Positions 55,952-64,000 of a stretch of DNA of 64,000 nucleotides are shown one piece after another. The stretch is from Paenibacillus taichungensis (GTDB taxonomy: Bacteria; Bacillota; Bacilli; Paenibacillales; Paenibacillaceae). A program made the translations under genes and the position numbers. The notes under the pieces are model-generated. The model was not told the DNA's origin, did no database searches, and saw only the letters and a list, made by a program, of their open reading frames with translations. The stretch is from positions 310,001 to 374,000 of the forward strand of contig NZ_JABMCC010000121.1 of assembly GCF_013359905.1 (NCBI RefSeq). The letters are read 5' to 3'. Positions within the stretch are counted from its first letter, which is position 1. Every line of letters begins with the position of its first letter.

Positions 55952-56869
55952 TTATTCTTCTTGCACATTATAGAGCACACGGGCAAGCAAGTTCTGGCCG
56001 TAATTGCCGAAATTTTTGCCAAAGATCGTCAATCCGCGTTTGTTCACTGGTCCGTCTGTTACAGCGATTCGAAAGTGGATATCGCTTTTGTAATCCAGGC
56101 CAATCTCGTCCAGAGTTACATCGGAGATACGGCATCCATCAATGTAGCTGCCCTCTTGGGTGATACGGATCAGCTTCAGCATCCCGTATTGATTCAGATG
56201 CGGCGGCCACCAATCCGGATTGAACGTACCCCGGGTATTGCCAAAATCTCCTGGGCTTGTCCAACAGCCAATCTCAATGCCGTTAACGTAGAAATAAATA
56301 TCCGAAGGGTAGTTATCGCAAAAACCTGGTGCTTCCGAACCCAATTCCATGGACAACTGGATTTCGCTGAACGTCTGGTTAGGCTTAAGGTAGTTGGGAA
56401 TTCGATATTCCAGATAACCTTCGGCCAGCCAAATCATCTCCGCATCAATACGGAGCGGGTCAGCAAAGTAGCGCGGATCATCGAACTCACCGACAATGCT
56501 GTCTCGGGTAGCAAGACCACATGTAGGAGCTGCCTGATAATCGCTATAATGACCTACCTGAATTTCAACCTCGTATCGGTTATAAATCTCCTGTGAGCGC
56601 AGGTCTACCATTAGTTTTTCCTCATTGAGATAACATATCTTCTGAATTCCATGTTTGCCAACCGCAGTATTGATCTCAATCAGGCCGCTTTCTTCCAATT
56701 TCTTAATATGCATTGTAATGGCGCCATTGCTGAGCCCCAGTTTGGTTGCGAGATCATTGAGGTTAAGACTCTGGTTCTTGGCAAGCAGTTCAATAATCTG
56801 GATCCGAATTTCTGAACTGAGTGCCTTGAAAATATTAACGCCAGACATCAGATCTTTAATATAAATCAT
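55952..56869 (-). CDS. ArsR-type regulator with C-terminal sensor-like domain, paralog B
   Basis: 305-residue paralog of the 31286-32194 product. The winged helix (ALSSEIRIQIIELL, LNLNDLATKLGLSNGAITMH) is followed by the same roughly 200-residue domain with PTCGLATR, DDPRYF, RIPNY, GSEAP, PSDI, WTSPGD and NQYGMLKLIRIT. The frame opens ten codons earlier, but AAGGA 10 nt before ATG 56869 gives a start matching the paralog. It is divergent from the arabinan operon and is its presumable regulator. Ligand unknown; an arabino-oligosaccharide is the simplest guess. Confidence 0.8.
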   Translation of the reverse strand: MIYIKDLMSGVNIFKALSSEIRIQIIELLAKNQSLNLNDLATKLGLSNGAITMHIKKLEESGLIEINTAVGKHGIQKICYLNEEKLMVDLRSQEIYNRYEVEIQVGHYSDYQAAPTCGLATRDSIVGEFDDPRYFADPLRIDAEMIWLAEGYLEYRIPNYLKPNQTFSEIQLSMELGSEAPGFCDNYPSDIYFYVNGIEIGCWTSPGDFGNTRGTFNPDWWPPHLNQYGMLKLIRITQEGSYIDGCRISDVTLDEIGLDYKSDIHFRIAVTDGPVNKRGLTIFGKNFGNYGQNLLARVLYNVQEE

Positions 56870-57029
56870 AAGTGGTTTTCCTTTCCACGTTCTGAACAAA
56901 GCCCTTCTGATCCAGGCTTCTGCACATTTATATGGTTTGTTTTAGATAATTATAAATGATTCCCCGTTGGAAGGGAAGGGCGGAGTAAAGGAAGCCAAAT
57001 CCCTTATATACATAGCATAAATGGGCGGG

Positions 57030-57051
57030 ATATTCATAAATTGATGAATAT
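57030..57051. promoter_or_regulatory. Palindrome in the arabinan operon control region
   Basis: ATATTCAT-AAATTG-ATGAATAT, an 8-bp perfect inverted repeat about 50 bp before the -35. Candidate operator for ArsR regulator B. Smaller AT-rich dyads (ATTTCA/TTGAAAT near 57077-57095) lie between. Confidence 0.45.
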
Positions 57052-57101
57052 TTACTTTAGAAAATAACTTGAATCATTTCATATATATTTGAAATATACC
57101 A

Positions 57102-57130
57102 TTGAAATGTGATGTAACCGCTTTTATAAT
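57102..57130 (+). promoter_or_regulatory. Promoter of the arabinan operon
   Basis: TTGAAA (57102-57107), a 17-nt spacer and TATAAT (57125-57130). Confidence 0.7.
57113..57126. promoter_or_regulatory. cre-like CcpA site overlapping the arabinan promoter
   Basis: TGTAACCGCTTTTA matches 13 of 14 positions of the cre consensus and lies in the spacer and -10, a repressing location. Confidence 0.6.
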
Positions 57131-57202
57131 CCTAGTATACCTAAATTGATTTAATACTTCATGAACCAAATTAACTATTTGCTCAGGAGAGGTGGACTCG
57201 AT

Positions 57203-58180
57203 TTGGAAAAGGTCAAAGGAATGACAGGATTCAGGAAGAAACGTTGGGCATTACCTGCACTACTTGTACTTGTTTTGCTATTGGCGGGTCAGTCCCGGGC
57301 ATTCGCGGCATTTTGGAATCTGAGCGGAGATATTGCCGTGCACGATCCATCCATCATCAAAGAAGGAAACTCATGGTATACCTTCTCAACAGGTCCTGGC
57401 ATTCAGGTACTGAAATCGGATAACGGCTCCTCATGGTATCGGGTTCCGCAGATTTTTCTGAGCAAGCCATCCTGGTGGGCTTCTGCTGTTCCGGGACAGA
57501 GCGGTCTGGATGTATGGGCACCTGACGTTGAGCAGTACAACGGAAAAGTGTGGCTGTATTATTCCATCTCTACTTTTGGCTCCAACAGATCTGCGATCGG
57601 GCTTGCGTCTGCAACCAGCATTGGGGCAGGTCAGTGGAAGGATGAGGGATTAGTACTTCAAACCACAACCGCCAACAATTATAACGCTATTGATCCGAAT
57701 CTGGTCATCGATGCTTCAGGCAATCCATGGCTAGCTTTCGGTTCTTTCTGGAGCGGTCTGAAGATTGTGAAACTCGACAAAAACACAATGAAACCGACCG
57801 GAAGCATATCCTCCATTGCGGCGCGTCCGAATAATGGTGGTGCCATTGAAGCTCCAAGTATTTTGTATCGAAATGGCTATTATTACTTGTTTGCCTCCAT
57901 TGATTCTTGCTGCCAGGGCGTAAATAGCACGTACAAAATGGTCTATGGACGTTCAACGAGTATTACAGGTCCGTTTGTGGACAAAAACGGTGTGAGCATG
58001 TTGAATGGCGGAGGAACTATATTGGACTCTGGGAACGTCAAGTGGAAGGGACCCGGTGGTCAGGATGTGTATAACGGTAATGTGATTGCACGCCACGCCT
58101 ATGATGCTGATGATAATGGCAATCCGAAATTGCTAATTAACGACCTGCTGTGGGATTCCAACGGATGGCCAACCTACTAA
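57203..58180 (+). CDS. abnA: GH43 endo-1,5-alpha-L-arabinanase, secreted
   Basis: 325-residue five-bladed propeller enzyme that cuts arabinan backbones outside the cell. Signal peptide about 1-35 (ends RAFA). Catalytic residues are in place: D48 (VHDPSI, base), D164 (AIDPNL, pKa modulator), E216 (GAIEAPS, acid). VWAPDVEQYNGKVWLYYS and the C-terminal DLLWDSNGWPTY are typical. The frame opens at 57161, but GAGGTGG precedes TTG 57203, which starts a normal signal peptide. It is first gene of the operon running to 63138. The symbol follows Bacillus usage for the endo-arabinanase. Confidence 0.88.
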   Translation: MEKVKGMTGFRKKRWALPALLVLVLLLAGQSRAFAAFWNLSGDIAVHDPSIIKEGNSWYTFSTGPGIQVLKSDNGSSWYRVPQIFLSKPSWWASAVPGQSGLDVWAPDVEQYNGKVWLYYSISTFGSNRSAIGLASATSIGAGQWKDEGLVLQTTTANNYNAIDPNLVIDASGNPWLAFGSFWSGLKIVKLDKNTMKPTGSISSIAARPNNGGAIEAPSILYRNGYYYLFASIDSCCQGVNSTYKMVYGRSTSITGPFVDKNGVSMLNGGGTILDSGNVKWKGPGGQDVYNGNVIARHAYDADDNGNPKLLINDLLWDSNGWPTY

Positions 58181-58217
58181 TTTATTTTAAATAAATATAA
58201 AATGTTTTAATAAAGTA

Positions 58218-58246
58218 TTGACTAAAGTGATCTGGATTTGATAAAT
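58218..58246 (+). promoter_or_regulatory. Internal promoter before the araN-like gene
   Basis: TTGACT (58218-58223), a 17-nt spacer and ATAAAT (58241-58246). Confidence 0.5.
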
Positions 58247-58299
58247 TTAACAACAGAAATCTTATTTTACTGAATTGAATACGGTTACAAATCCAGATC
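58229..58299. repeat. Widely spaced 11-bp inverted repeat flanking the araN promoter start
   Basis: GATCTGGATTT (58229-58239, in the promoter spacer) and AAATCCAGATC (58289-58299, next to the RBS) are exact inverse copies 49 bp apart. AAATCCAG recurs in the abfA control region (32237-32244). Confidence 0.6.
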
Positions 58300-58312
58300 A
58301 GGAGGGGTTCAG

Positions 58313-59653
58313 ATGGTAAAGAAAAAAAGATTGGTCACACTTATGCTTCTAATGCTGGTAAGTGCACTTGTGTTTGCGGGCTGCGGAGGAAGCAGCGGAT
58401 CAAGCGGGGACAAGGAATTGACATTCATGTTCCGGGGGGGCACGGATGAACAGAAGGCATATCAAGCCGTTGTTAAAAAGTTTGAAGAAGAGCATCCAGG
58501 TGTCAAAGTCAAAATTATCGTAACAGCTGCGGATCAATACGCAACCAAATTGAGAGCTGCCATTACAGGCAACAGCTTGCCGGACGTATTTTATTTTAAC
58601 CCTGGTGATATAAAAGCCTATGTAAACAGCAATGTGCTAATGAACCTGACACCTTACATTGAAAATAATGCAGACGTAGATTTGGATAACATCTGGAAAT
58701 ATGGTGTGGACCTGTACCGCTATGATGGCAAAATGGCAGGTCAGGGTGATCTCTACGGCATGCCGAAAGATCTGGGTCCGTTTGCACTCGGTTATAACAA
58801 GACATTATTTGAAAAAGAGGGCATCCCATTCCCTGATAAGGACAAGCCTTACACATGGGATGAATTCATCAAGGTCAACCAACAAGCAACCAAGGATACG
58901 AATGGAGACGGTAAACCGGACGTATTTGGTACAGGCTTCAACGTACAATGGGCGCTGCAGTCCTTTGTATGGAGCAATGGTGCAGACTGGTTGGATGATA
59001 GCAAAACAAAGGTAACCATTGATGATCCGAAATTCGCGGAAGCACTGCAATTCTTTGCGGATATGCAAAACAAATACAAAATCACGCCTTCCATTGAGGA
59101 AGCGCAAACATTGGATACGTACCAACGCTGGATGAAAGGGGAAATGGCTTTCTTCCCAGTAGGTCCGTGGGATATGAGTACATTTGAGAAACTGCCTTTC
59201 GAATATGATTTGCTACCTTTCCCAGCCGGCTCTACCGGAAAATCCGCAACGTGGATCGGTTCCCTGGGTATCGGTGTATCGGCCAAAACGAAACATCCGG
59301 AAGAAGCAGCAGCGTTGGTTAATTACCTCACAGCTTCCAAAGAAGGCATGCAGCAGTTGGTTGATGCCAAAGTGCAAATTCCGAATCTGCTTGATATGGC
59401 AGACGAATGGGCCAAGGATACTTCAACGAAACCGGCCAACAAACAGGAATTCATTGATATCGTAGAAGATTACGGCCGCGCACTTCCAGGTAACTACACG
59501 TACAATGCGGAGTGGTATGACATGTTCTTCACAGACATTCAACCTGTTCTGGATGGCAAGATTACAGCCGCAGAATATGTGAAGCAACAGCAGCCAAAAA
59601 TGCAAAAGCTGTTAGACAAAGCGGTAGAACAAGAGAAGAAATCTCAGAAATAA
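58313..59653 (+). CDS. araN: Arabino-oligosaccharide-binding lipoprotein (AraN-like)
   Basis: 446-residue family 1 solute-binding lipoprotein. Lipobox VFAGC (Cys about residue 23) is followed by a Gly/Ser linker. Characteristic segments are [33 protein letters not shown] and [16 protein letters not shown]. Its place between two GH43 arabinanases and before AraPQ-type permeases supports arabinan-oligosaccharide binding. AGGAGGGG lies 7 nt before ATG. Two hairpins separate it from the permease genes, a usual device for keeping binding-protein mRNA more abundant. Confidence 0.88.
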   Translation: MVKKKRLVTLMLLMLVSALVFAGCGGSSGSSGDKELTFMFRGGTDEQKAYQAVVKKFEEEHPGVKVKIIVTAADQYATKLRAAITGNSLPDVFYFNPGDIKAYVNSNVLMNLTPYIENNADVDLDNIWKYGVDLYRYDGKMAGQGDLYGMPKDLGPFALGYNKTLFEKEGIPFPDKDKPYTWDEFIKVNQQATKDTNGDGKPDVFGTGFNVQWALQSFVWSNGADWLDDSKTKVTIDDPKFAEALQFFADMQNKYKITPSIEEAQTLDTYQRWMKGEMAFFPVGPWDMSTFEKLPFEYDLLPFPAGSTGKSATWIGSLGIGVSAKTKHPEEAAALVNYLTASKEGMQQLVDAKVQIPNLLDMADEWAKDTSTKPANKQEFIDIVEDYGRALPGNYTYNAEWYDMFFTDIQPVLDGKITAAEYVKQQQPKMQKLLDKAVEQEKKSQK

Positions 59654-59769
59654 AACATTTATCAACATGCTGAAATAATGGGACTGAAAAGATTGAAGGG
59701 TAGGTTCTAGAGAGAAGCAGCCTACACCAAATGGATAGAGCAGTAGATTCCGTGTTCAAAAAAAGGCGG

Positions 59770-59799
59770 TGCCAGCAGCCTGCTATCACGCTGCTGGCA
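59770..59799 (+). terminator. Leaky hairpin between araN and araP
   Basis: TGCCAGCAG (59770-59778) pairs with CTGCTGGCA (59791-59799), followed by TCATTTT. Probably partial termination or 3'-end protection of araN mRNA. Confidence 0.6.
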
Positions 59800-59819
59800 T
59801 CATTTTGGATTCCATACGG

Positions 59820-59874
59820 GCATGTTGCATGAATTGATCAAGAATGCAGGCATCCATCGATTCATGCAACATGC
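59820..59874 (+). promoter_or_regulatory. 15-bp hairpin directly upstream of araP
   Basis: 59820-59834 is exactly complementary to 59860-59874 (loop 25 nt). It ends 14 nt before the araP ribosome binding site. Confidence 0.6.
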
Positions 59875-59900
59875 TGATATTAGAAACAGGGGTGAGCGCA

Positions 59901-60791
59901 GTGATTACAAAATCTAGTTTGTATCGCAAAGAGAGGCTGTACGGATATTTGTTTATTTTGCCTCCGGTTCTTGGTTTGCTGATCTTTGTTTTGTTCCCTT
60001 TCCTTTATTCCTTGTACGGTTCGTTTACGGATTGGGATGGATTGGGACAAATGAACTTTATCGGTTTAGCCAATTTTAAGGATTTGCTCACAGATGATCT
60101 TTTTTACAAAGCGATGTTCAACACCTTTTATCTGATGCTGGGTATACCGATTGGTTTGTTGCTTGCGTTACTGCTGGCGATGGGTCTGAATCGTAAAATT
60201 CCCGGCACAACGACGTTCCGTGTAATCTACTATATTCCGGTCATTTCTTCCCTCGCAGCGGTGTCCATCATGTGGAACTGGGCGTACAACGGGGATTACG
60301 GATTAGTGAACCAATTCCTTGATCTATTCGGTATTGAAGGCCCTAACTGGCTCGCTAACAAAGACACAGTTAAACCAGCCCTGATTATTATGACGGTGTG
60401 GAAAGGCCTCGGTTACACGATGTTATTGTATCTGGCTGCATTGCAAAGTGTATCACGTACATATTACGAAGCAGCAGAGCTCGATGGAGCGAACGGGTTC
60501 CAGATCTTCCGCAACATCACCTGGCCAATGGTGAAGCCGGTTACCTTTTTCCTCGTCGTTACGAATATTATTGGTGGTTCCCAAATCTTCACCGAAATGA
60601 ACATTATGACGCCTACGGGTGGTCCTGAATATTCTTCCGCATCTATTGTCTTCTACATCTGGCAGAAAGCATTCAGTAACCTGCAAATGGGTTATGCCTC
60701 TGCGATGGCCATGATTCTTGGTATTTTCATTTTTGTCATTACCTTGGTGCAATTCAAAATGAACGAAAAATCAGCCTATGATGGGGATTAA
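59901..60791 (+). CDS. araP: Arabino-oligosaccharide ABC permease (AraP-like)
   Basis: 296-residue MalF-type permease with six helices. The N-terminus is LYRKERLYGYLFILPPVLGL and the EAA loop is YYEAAELDGANGFQIFRNITWP. The frame opens at 59844 through the hairpin region, but GTG 59901 has GGGG 8 nt upstream and gives the usual length. It works with the next permease and a shared ATPase (MsmX type, not in this window). Confidence 0.9.
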   Translation: MITKSSLYRKERLYGYLFILPPVLGLLIFVLFPFLYSLYGSFTDWDGLGQMNFIGLANFKDLLTDDLFYKAMFNTFYLMLGIPIGLLLALLLAMGLNRKIPGTTTFRVIYYIPVISSLAAVSIMWNWAYNGDYGLVNQFLDLFGIEGPNWLANKDTVKPALIIMTVWKGLGYTMLLYLAALQSVSRTYYEAAELDGANGFQIFRNITWPMVKPVTFFLVVTNIIGGSQIFTEMNIMTPTGGPEYSSASIVFYIWQKAFSNLQMGYASAMAMILGIFIFVITLVQFKMNEKSAYDGD

Positions 60792-60817
60792 TGGTCTAGG
60801 AAAGGAGTGAACCGGAG

Positions 60818-61660
60818 ATGTCTTACAGTCAAAAGAGGAAATTAACGAACTCTATCATTTTTATCGTTTTGGCGCTTGGTGCGATTGCGATGATTGCACC
60901 ACTGATCTGGATGTTATCCACTTCCGTGAAGGAGAAACAAGATGTGTTCGCACTTCCGCCTGTGTGGATACCTGAAGTGTTCCAATTCGGAAAGTATAAG
61001 GAAATCTGGGAAGCAGGTCCGCTTCTCAGCGGGATCAAAAACAGCTTGATCGTGGCGGTCAGTGTTACCGTTGTCGGGACGTTTACGTCCAGTATCGCTG
61101 CCTTTGCTTTTGCCAAATTGAGATTTCCGCATAAAAACAAACTGTTTCTAGCATTGCTCGCATCGATGATGATTCCGTATCCGACAGTCATGATTCCGCA
61201 ATTCATCATGTTCTCGAAGCTCGGGTGGGTGGACACACTGTTACCGCTTATCGTTCCAGGATTATTTGGTAACGTCGTCATGATCTTCTTCCTTCGTCAA
61301 TACCTGCTTAGTGTACCTGATGCCATTATTGAAGCAGCTAAAATTGATGGCAGCTCCTATTTCCGACTGTACTCGAGCATTACGTTCCCGCTCATTAAAC
61401 CGGCGATTGCAGCTCAGCTGATTCTCTGGTTCATGGGCATCTGGAACGATTATCTGGCACCAATTATTTATTTGAATTCACCAGAGAAGCAGACCTTGCA
61501 GCTCGTTATAGCGAACTTTAATGCCACGTATGCAATTCAGACGGATTATCCGCTTATTATGGCAGCGTCCATTGTTGCTCTGTTACCAGTATTGATCATC
61601 TTCCTGATCTTCCAGAAACAGATTATTGAATCGGTAGCGATCTCTGGAGTGAAAGGATGA
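60818..61660 (+). CDS. araQ: Arabino-oligosaccharide ABC permease (AraQ-like)
   Basis: 280-residue MalG-type permease with six helices, EAA loop (PDAIIEAAKIDGSSYFRLYS) and the family C-terminus ESVAISGVKG. AAAGGAG lies upstream of ATG. Its stop overlaps the next gene's ATG by 4 nt (ATGA), so the GH43 lipoprotein is translationally coupled to it. Confidence 0.92.
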   Translation: MSYSQKRKLTNSIIFIVLALGAIAMIAPLIWMLSTSVKEKQDVFALPPVWIPEVFQFGKYKEIWEAGPLLSGIKNSLIVAVSVTVVGTFTSSIAAFAFAKLRFPHKNKLFLALLASMMIPYPTVMIPQFIMFSKLGWVDTLLPLIVPGLFGNVVMIFFLRQYLLSVPDAIIEAAKIDGSSYFRLYSSITFPLIKPAIAAQLILWFMGIWNDYLAPIIYLNSPEKQTLQLVIANFNATYAIQTDYPLIMAASIVALLPVLIIFLIFQKQIIESVAISGVKG

Positions 61661-63138
61661 ATCAGCGGAGAACATTCCGCGGGTGGACGAATTCAGGAAA
61701 AGGAGTTGTTACTTCCATGTTGCTTATGCTGCTGGTTGGGGCTACAGGCTGTTCTGGAGATGGAGCAGGGGAATCAGTTTCCCCGCCAGTCTTTCCGGAT
61801 GCTCCCCAAGATACTCAATTGTATGATACCTCCATTCTGGACGACGAATCCCGTTGGACGGTGAACAATGCGCATGATCCGGCCATTATCAAAACAGATC
61901 AGGGATATTACGTTTATTCCACAGACGTTCGTGTAGCAGGGGAAGCGAAACCTGGTGTCATGGTACGCAAATCGGATGATCTGATCAACTGGTCATGGGT
62001 AGGTCAAGCGTTGCCAGGCATCCCCAAGGAAGCCCTCGATTGGACAGGTGCAGTTAACCTGTGGGCACCGGATGTGATTCAGGTTGGTGATACCTACCGG
62101 ATGTATTATTCGGCATCGACCTTTGGTAGTACGCGGTCGGCTATTGGTTTGCAGACATCCTCGTCCCCGGAGGGTCCTTGGAAAGATGTAGGGTTAGTTG
62201 TTAAAACATCCGAGAATGAAAAGGATAAGTTGAATGCTATTGATGCCAATCCAGTCTTGGATGCCGAAGGCAATTCATGGATGGTTTACGGTTCCTTTTT
62301 TGACGGGATATACATTGCACCTCTCGATCCGGAAACCGGAAAGTTCAAGGAAGAGGGGCATGGTACCCGCATTGCCGCCCGTGATCGTGCTACGGAAGAA
62401 GGTGCGGTGGAGGGTCCATATATTGTGTATAACCCGGAGTTCAAAAAGTATTATCTATTCGTCTCGTATGATTCCTTATTCGAAGATTATAACGTGCGTG
62501 TAGCCCGTGCTGATTCCATTACAGGCCCCTACACGGATGTAAATGGCATGAACATGCTGGATACGGAGCATCTGCCGCAATATGAAGTGGGAACCAAAAT
62601 TCTGGGTGGTTATCGTTTCACCGAAGGTGAGGGCTGGGTTGCACCTGGACATAACTCCGTCCTTAAGGATGGCGACGATTATTATATCGTGCATCATGCG
62701 AGAGGTGAGACCGATAAAAACTGGCCGTATCTGCATGTACGTAAAATGCTGTGGACCAAGGACGGCTGGCCTGTTGTGTCACCAGAACGTTATGCAGGTG
62801 AGTACGCACAGGACATTCCGAAGTCGATGATCGCCGGGGAGTGGGAAGGTCTGGCTGTTGACCCGTCGGTGGACGGACAGGTTCAGGCAGTGCCTTACAC
62901 CTTGCAAGCCAACGGCAAATTGAAAAGCGAAAACGGTTCAGGCAAATGGACGTTTGACGGCAAACAAACACTGACGCTGGAGTGGAAAGAAAGCCCGTGG
63001 GGCGGAGATTCCACAGAAGAGCTCAAGTTGCTCCCGTCCTGGGACTGGGAGCGAAGCCAGCCTGCGCTTGTGGTTACTGGCCTGAACGACCACGGCATTG
63101 CCGTCTGGGGCAAGCAGATTAGCGCAGCGGAGAAGTAG
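61657..63138 (+). CDS. GH43 arabinanase, lipoprotein with extra C-terminal domain
   Basis: 493-residue cell-surface arabinan-degrading enzyme. The signal peptide ends in a lipobox-like GATGC (Cys about residue 32), so it is probably lipid-anchored. The GH43 propeller (about 65-390) carries D74 (AHDPAI), D196 (AIDANP) and E252 (GAVEGPY). A roughly 100-residue C-terminal beta domain (from IAGEWEGLAV) resembles those of Bacillus Abn2-type enzymes. It closes the operon; its stop codon abuts the tandem repeat array, and no ordinary terminator intervenes. It differs from the first GH43 in anchoring and C-terminal extension. Confidence 0.87.
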   Translation: MNQRRTFRGWTNSGKGVVTSMLLMLLVGATGCSGDGAGESVSPPVFPDAPQDTQLYDTSILDDESRWTVNNAHDPAIIKTDQGYYVYSTDVRVAGEAKPGVMVRKSDDLINWSWVGQALPGIPKEALDWTGAVNLWAPDVIQVGDTYRMYYSASTFGSTRSAIGLQTSSSPEGPWKDVGLVVKTSENEKDKLNAIDANPVLDAEGNSWMVYGSFFDGIYIAPLDPETGKFKEEGHGTRIAARDRATEEGAVEGPYIVYNPEFKKYYLFVSYDSLFEDYNVRVARADSITGPYTDVNGMNMLDTEHLPQYEVGTKILGGYRFTEGEGWVAPGHNSVLKDGDDYYIVHHARGETDKNWPYLHVRKMLWTKDGWPVVSPERYAGEYAQDIPKSMIAGEWEGLAVDPSVDGQVQAVPYTLQANGKLKSENGSGKWTFDGKQTLTLEWKESPWGGDSTEELKLLPSWDWERSQPALVVTGLNDHGIAVWGKQISAAEK

Positions 63139-63139
63139 A

Positions 63140-64000
63140 GAGCCGCAGATATGGCTCGAAGTTTGGAATTTGAGCTGGCCGAGAAAATGCGGTCAGCCAA
63201 GCATTTAGTGGGGAGAGTCGACTGAGCGAAGCGGTCGACCCTATAGATACAGAGCCACACCGATGGCTCGGAGTTTGGATTTGCTTCAGCGAGCGCGGAA
63301 AGAGCGAAGCTGTTGCTTTTGAGGTGCACAAGCAGCGAAGGGGGAGGAAGGAGCCGCAGGAGCGACTTTGGCATCCGATTTCAACCGCCAAGAGCGGTGG
63401 GAAAAAGAAATCGGAGGACAAGAGAGCGACAAGGCCCTGCCACCCCCGAAGCGTCCGCGGTGCACCAAGGGCTGGCCAAGAAAATACGGCCAGTCAAGCA
63501 TTTAGTGGGGAGAGTCGACTGAGCGAAGCGGTCGACCCCATAGATACAGAGCCACACCAATGGCTCGGAGTTTGGATTTGGTTCAGCGAGCGCGGGAAGA
63601 GCGAAGCTGTTGCTTTTGAGGTGCACAAGCAGCGAAGGGGGAGGAAGGAGCCGCAGGAGCGACTTTGGCATCCGATTTCAACCGCCAAGAGCGGTGTGGA
63701 AGGAAATCGGAGGACAAGAGAGCGACAAGGCCCTGCCACCCCCGAAGCGTCCGCGGTGCACCAAGGGCTGGCCAAGAAAATATGGTCAGCCAAGCATTTA
63801 GTGGGGAGAGTCGACTGAGCGAAGCGGTCGACCCCATAGATACAGAGCCACACCGATGGCTCGGAGTTTGGATTTGCTTCAGCGAGCGCGGAAAGAGCGA
63901 AGCTGTTGCTTTTGAGGTGCACAAGCAGCGAAGGGGGAGGAAGGAGCCGAAGGAGCGACTTTGGCATCCGATTTCAACCGCCAAGAGCGGTGGGAAAAAG
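63140..64000. repeat. Tandem array of about 297-bp units, continuing past the window
   Basis: Units start at GAGCCACACC: 63252-63548 (297 bp), 63549-63844 (296 bp), 63845 to beyond 64000. A shorter leading copy (63140-63251, 112 bp) has the unit's two ends but lacks about 185 bp of the middle. Full copies are nearly identical. Each unit contains several dyads: GAGCC/GGCTC, GTCGAC boxes 17 bp apart, GCTTC/GAAGC, GGTGCAC. The sequence is GC-richer than its neighbours. Open frames occur on both strands, as expected for a repeat length divisible by three, without ribosome binding sites or recognisable protein. No insertion sequence or CRISPR features. Confidence 0.9.

Noticed and set aside
63313-63984. 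Several open frames of 60-160 codons on both strands within the end repeats
   Set aside because: They arise because the unit is about 99 codons long and stop-poor in GC-rich sequence. No ribosome binding sites, both strands open at once, biased composition, and the 296-bp step breaks the frame.
63140-64000. CRISPR array or insertion sequence as explanation of the terminal repeats
   Set aside because: Units of about 297 bp without alternating spacers, no cas genes, no transposase and no terminal inverted repeats bounding a gene.

Overview
The window reads as a chromosomal segment of a plant-biomass-degrading Firmicute, most likely a Paenibacillus. Pointers are the GH9-CBM3c-FN3-FN3-CBM3 / GH48-FN3-FN3-CBM3 cellulase pair, SLH and stalk-domain envelope proteins, AraC regulators with membrane sensors, LplABC-type sugar transporters without a cognate ATPase, YqkE/YwaF-type Bacillales proteins, CcpA cre-like sites and AGGAGG ribosome binding sites. 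Genus assignment is inference from gene content. No rRNA, tRNA, CRISPR array, insertion sequence or prophage was seen.

Layout. 1-13 kb: 3' end of the sigma-54 gene, aspartase, a chemoreceptor behind an Fnr-type box, two exported proteins, a VOC ring-cleaving dioxygenase, YwaF and YqkE proteins, an SDR enzyme, a lipoprotein cyclophilin and an MFS exporter. 12.4-18.2 kb: small hydrophilic or membrane proteins, an orphan 7TM sensor histidine kinase, and facing it a two-gene operon for a class I isoprenoid-synthase-like protein plus an 80-residue NHLP-leader-type peptide ending in Cys-Gly-Pro-Trp-Arg-Ser. 18.2-23.3 kb: envelope genes (acyltransferase, LCP ligase, undecaprenyl-PP phosphatase) and a second chemoreceptor. 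23.6-30 kb: tandem cellulases. 30.4-41 kb: NlpC/P60 hydrolase behind a structured leader, ArsR-type regulator divergent from a GH51 arabinofuranosidase, MBL protein/Lrp regulator, heterodimeric ABC exporter, SLH/PrcB-like protein. 42-54 kb: seven-gene oligosaccharide operon (two permeases, binding protein, GH29 fucosidase, CBM9-like protein, double transglutaminase-like protein, GH18) with a convergent AraC/YesN-type regulator. 54.5-55.6 kb: a decayed AraC fragment and an HxlR regulator/NAD(P)H oxidoreductase pair. 56-63.1 kb: a second ArsR-type regulator divergent from an arabinan operon (GH43, AraN, AraP, AraQ, GH43). 63.14 kb to the end: about 297-bp tandem repeats that begin at the last stop codon and run off the window.

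How parts work together. The two GH43 enzymes, the AraNPQ-like importer and the cytoplasmic GH51 form an arabinan pathway split over two loci 24 kb apart, each next to a paralogous ArsR regulator with an unusual 200-residue C-terminal domain. The 42-51 kb operon imports an oligosaccharide or glycopeptide and appears to process it in the cytoplasm, because none of its enzymes has a signal peptide. Both sugar operons have cre-like sites at their promoters.

The best candidate for an undescribed system is the isoprenoid-synthase/NHLP-peptide pair at 15995-17239. It resembles ComQ-ComX in logic (prenyl-synthase-like gene directly before a short peptide gene, Trp third from the C-terminus, sensor kinase next door), but the peptide has a nitrile-hydratase-type leader. 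The second is the cytoplasmic transglutaminase-like/GH29/GH18 glycan operon.
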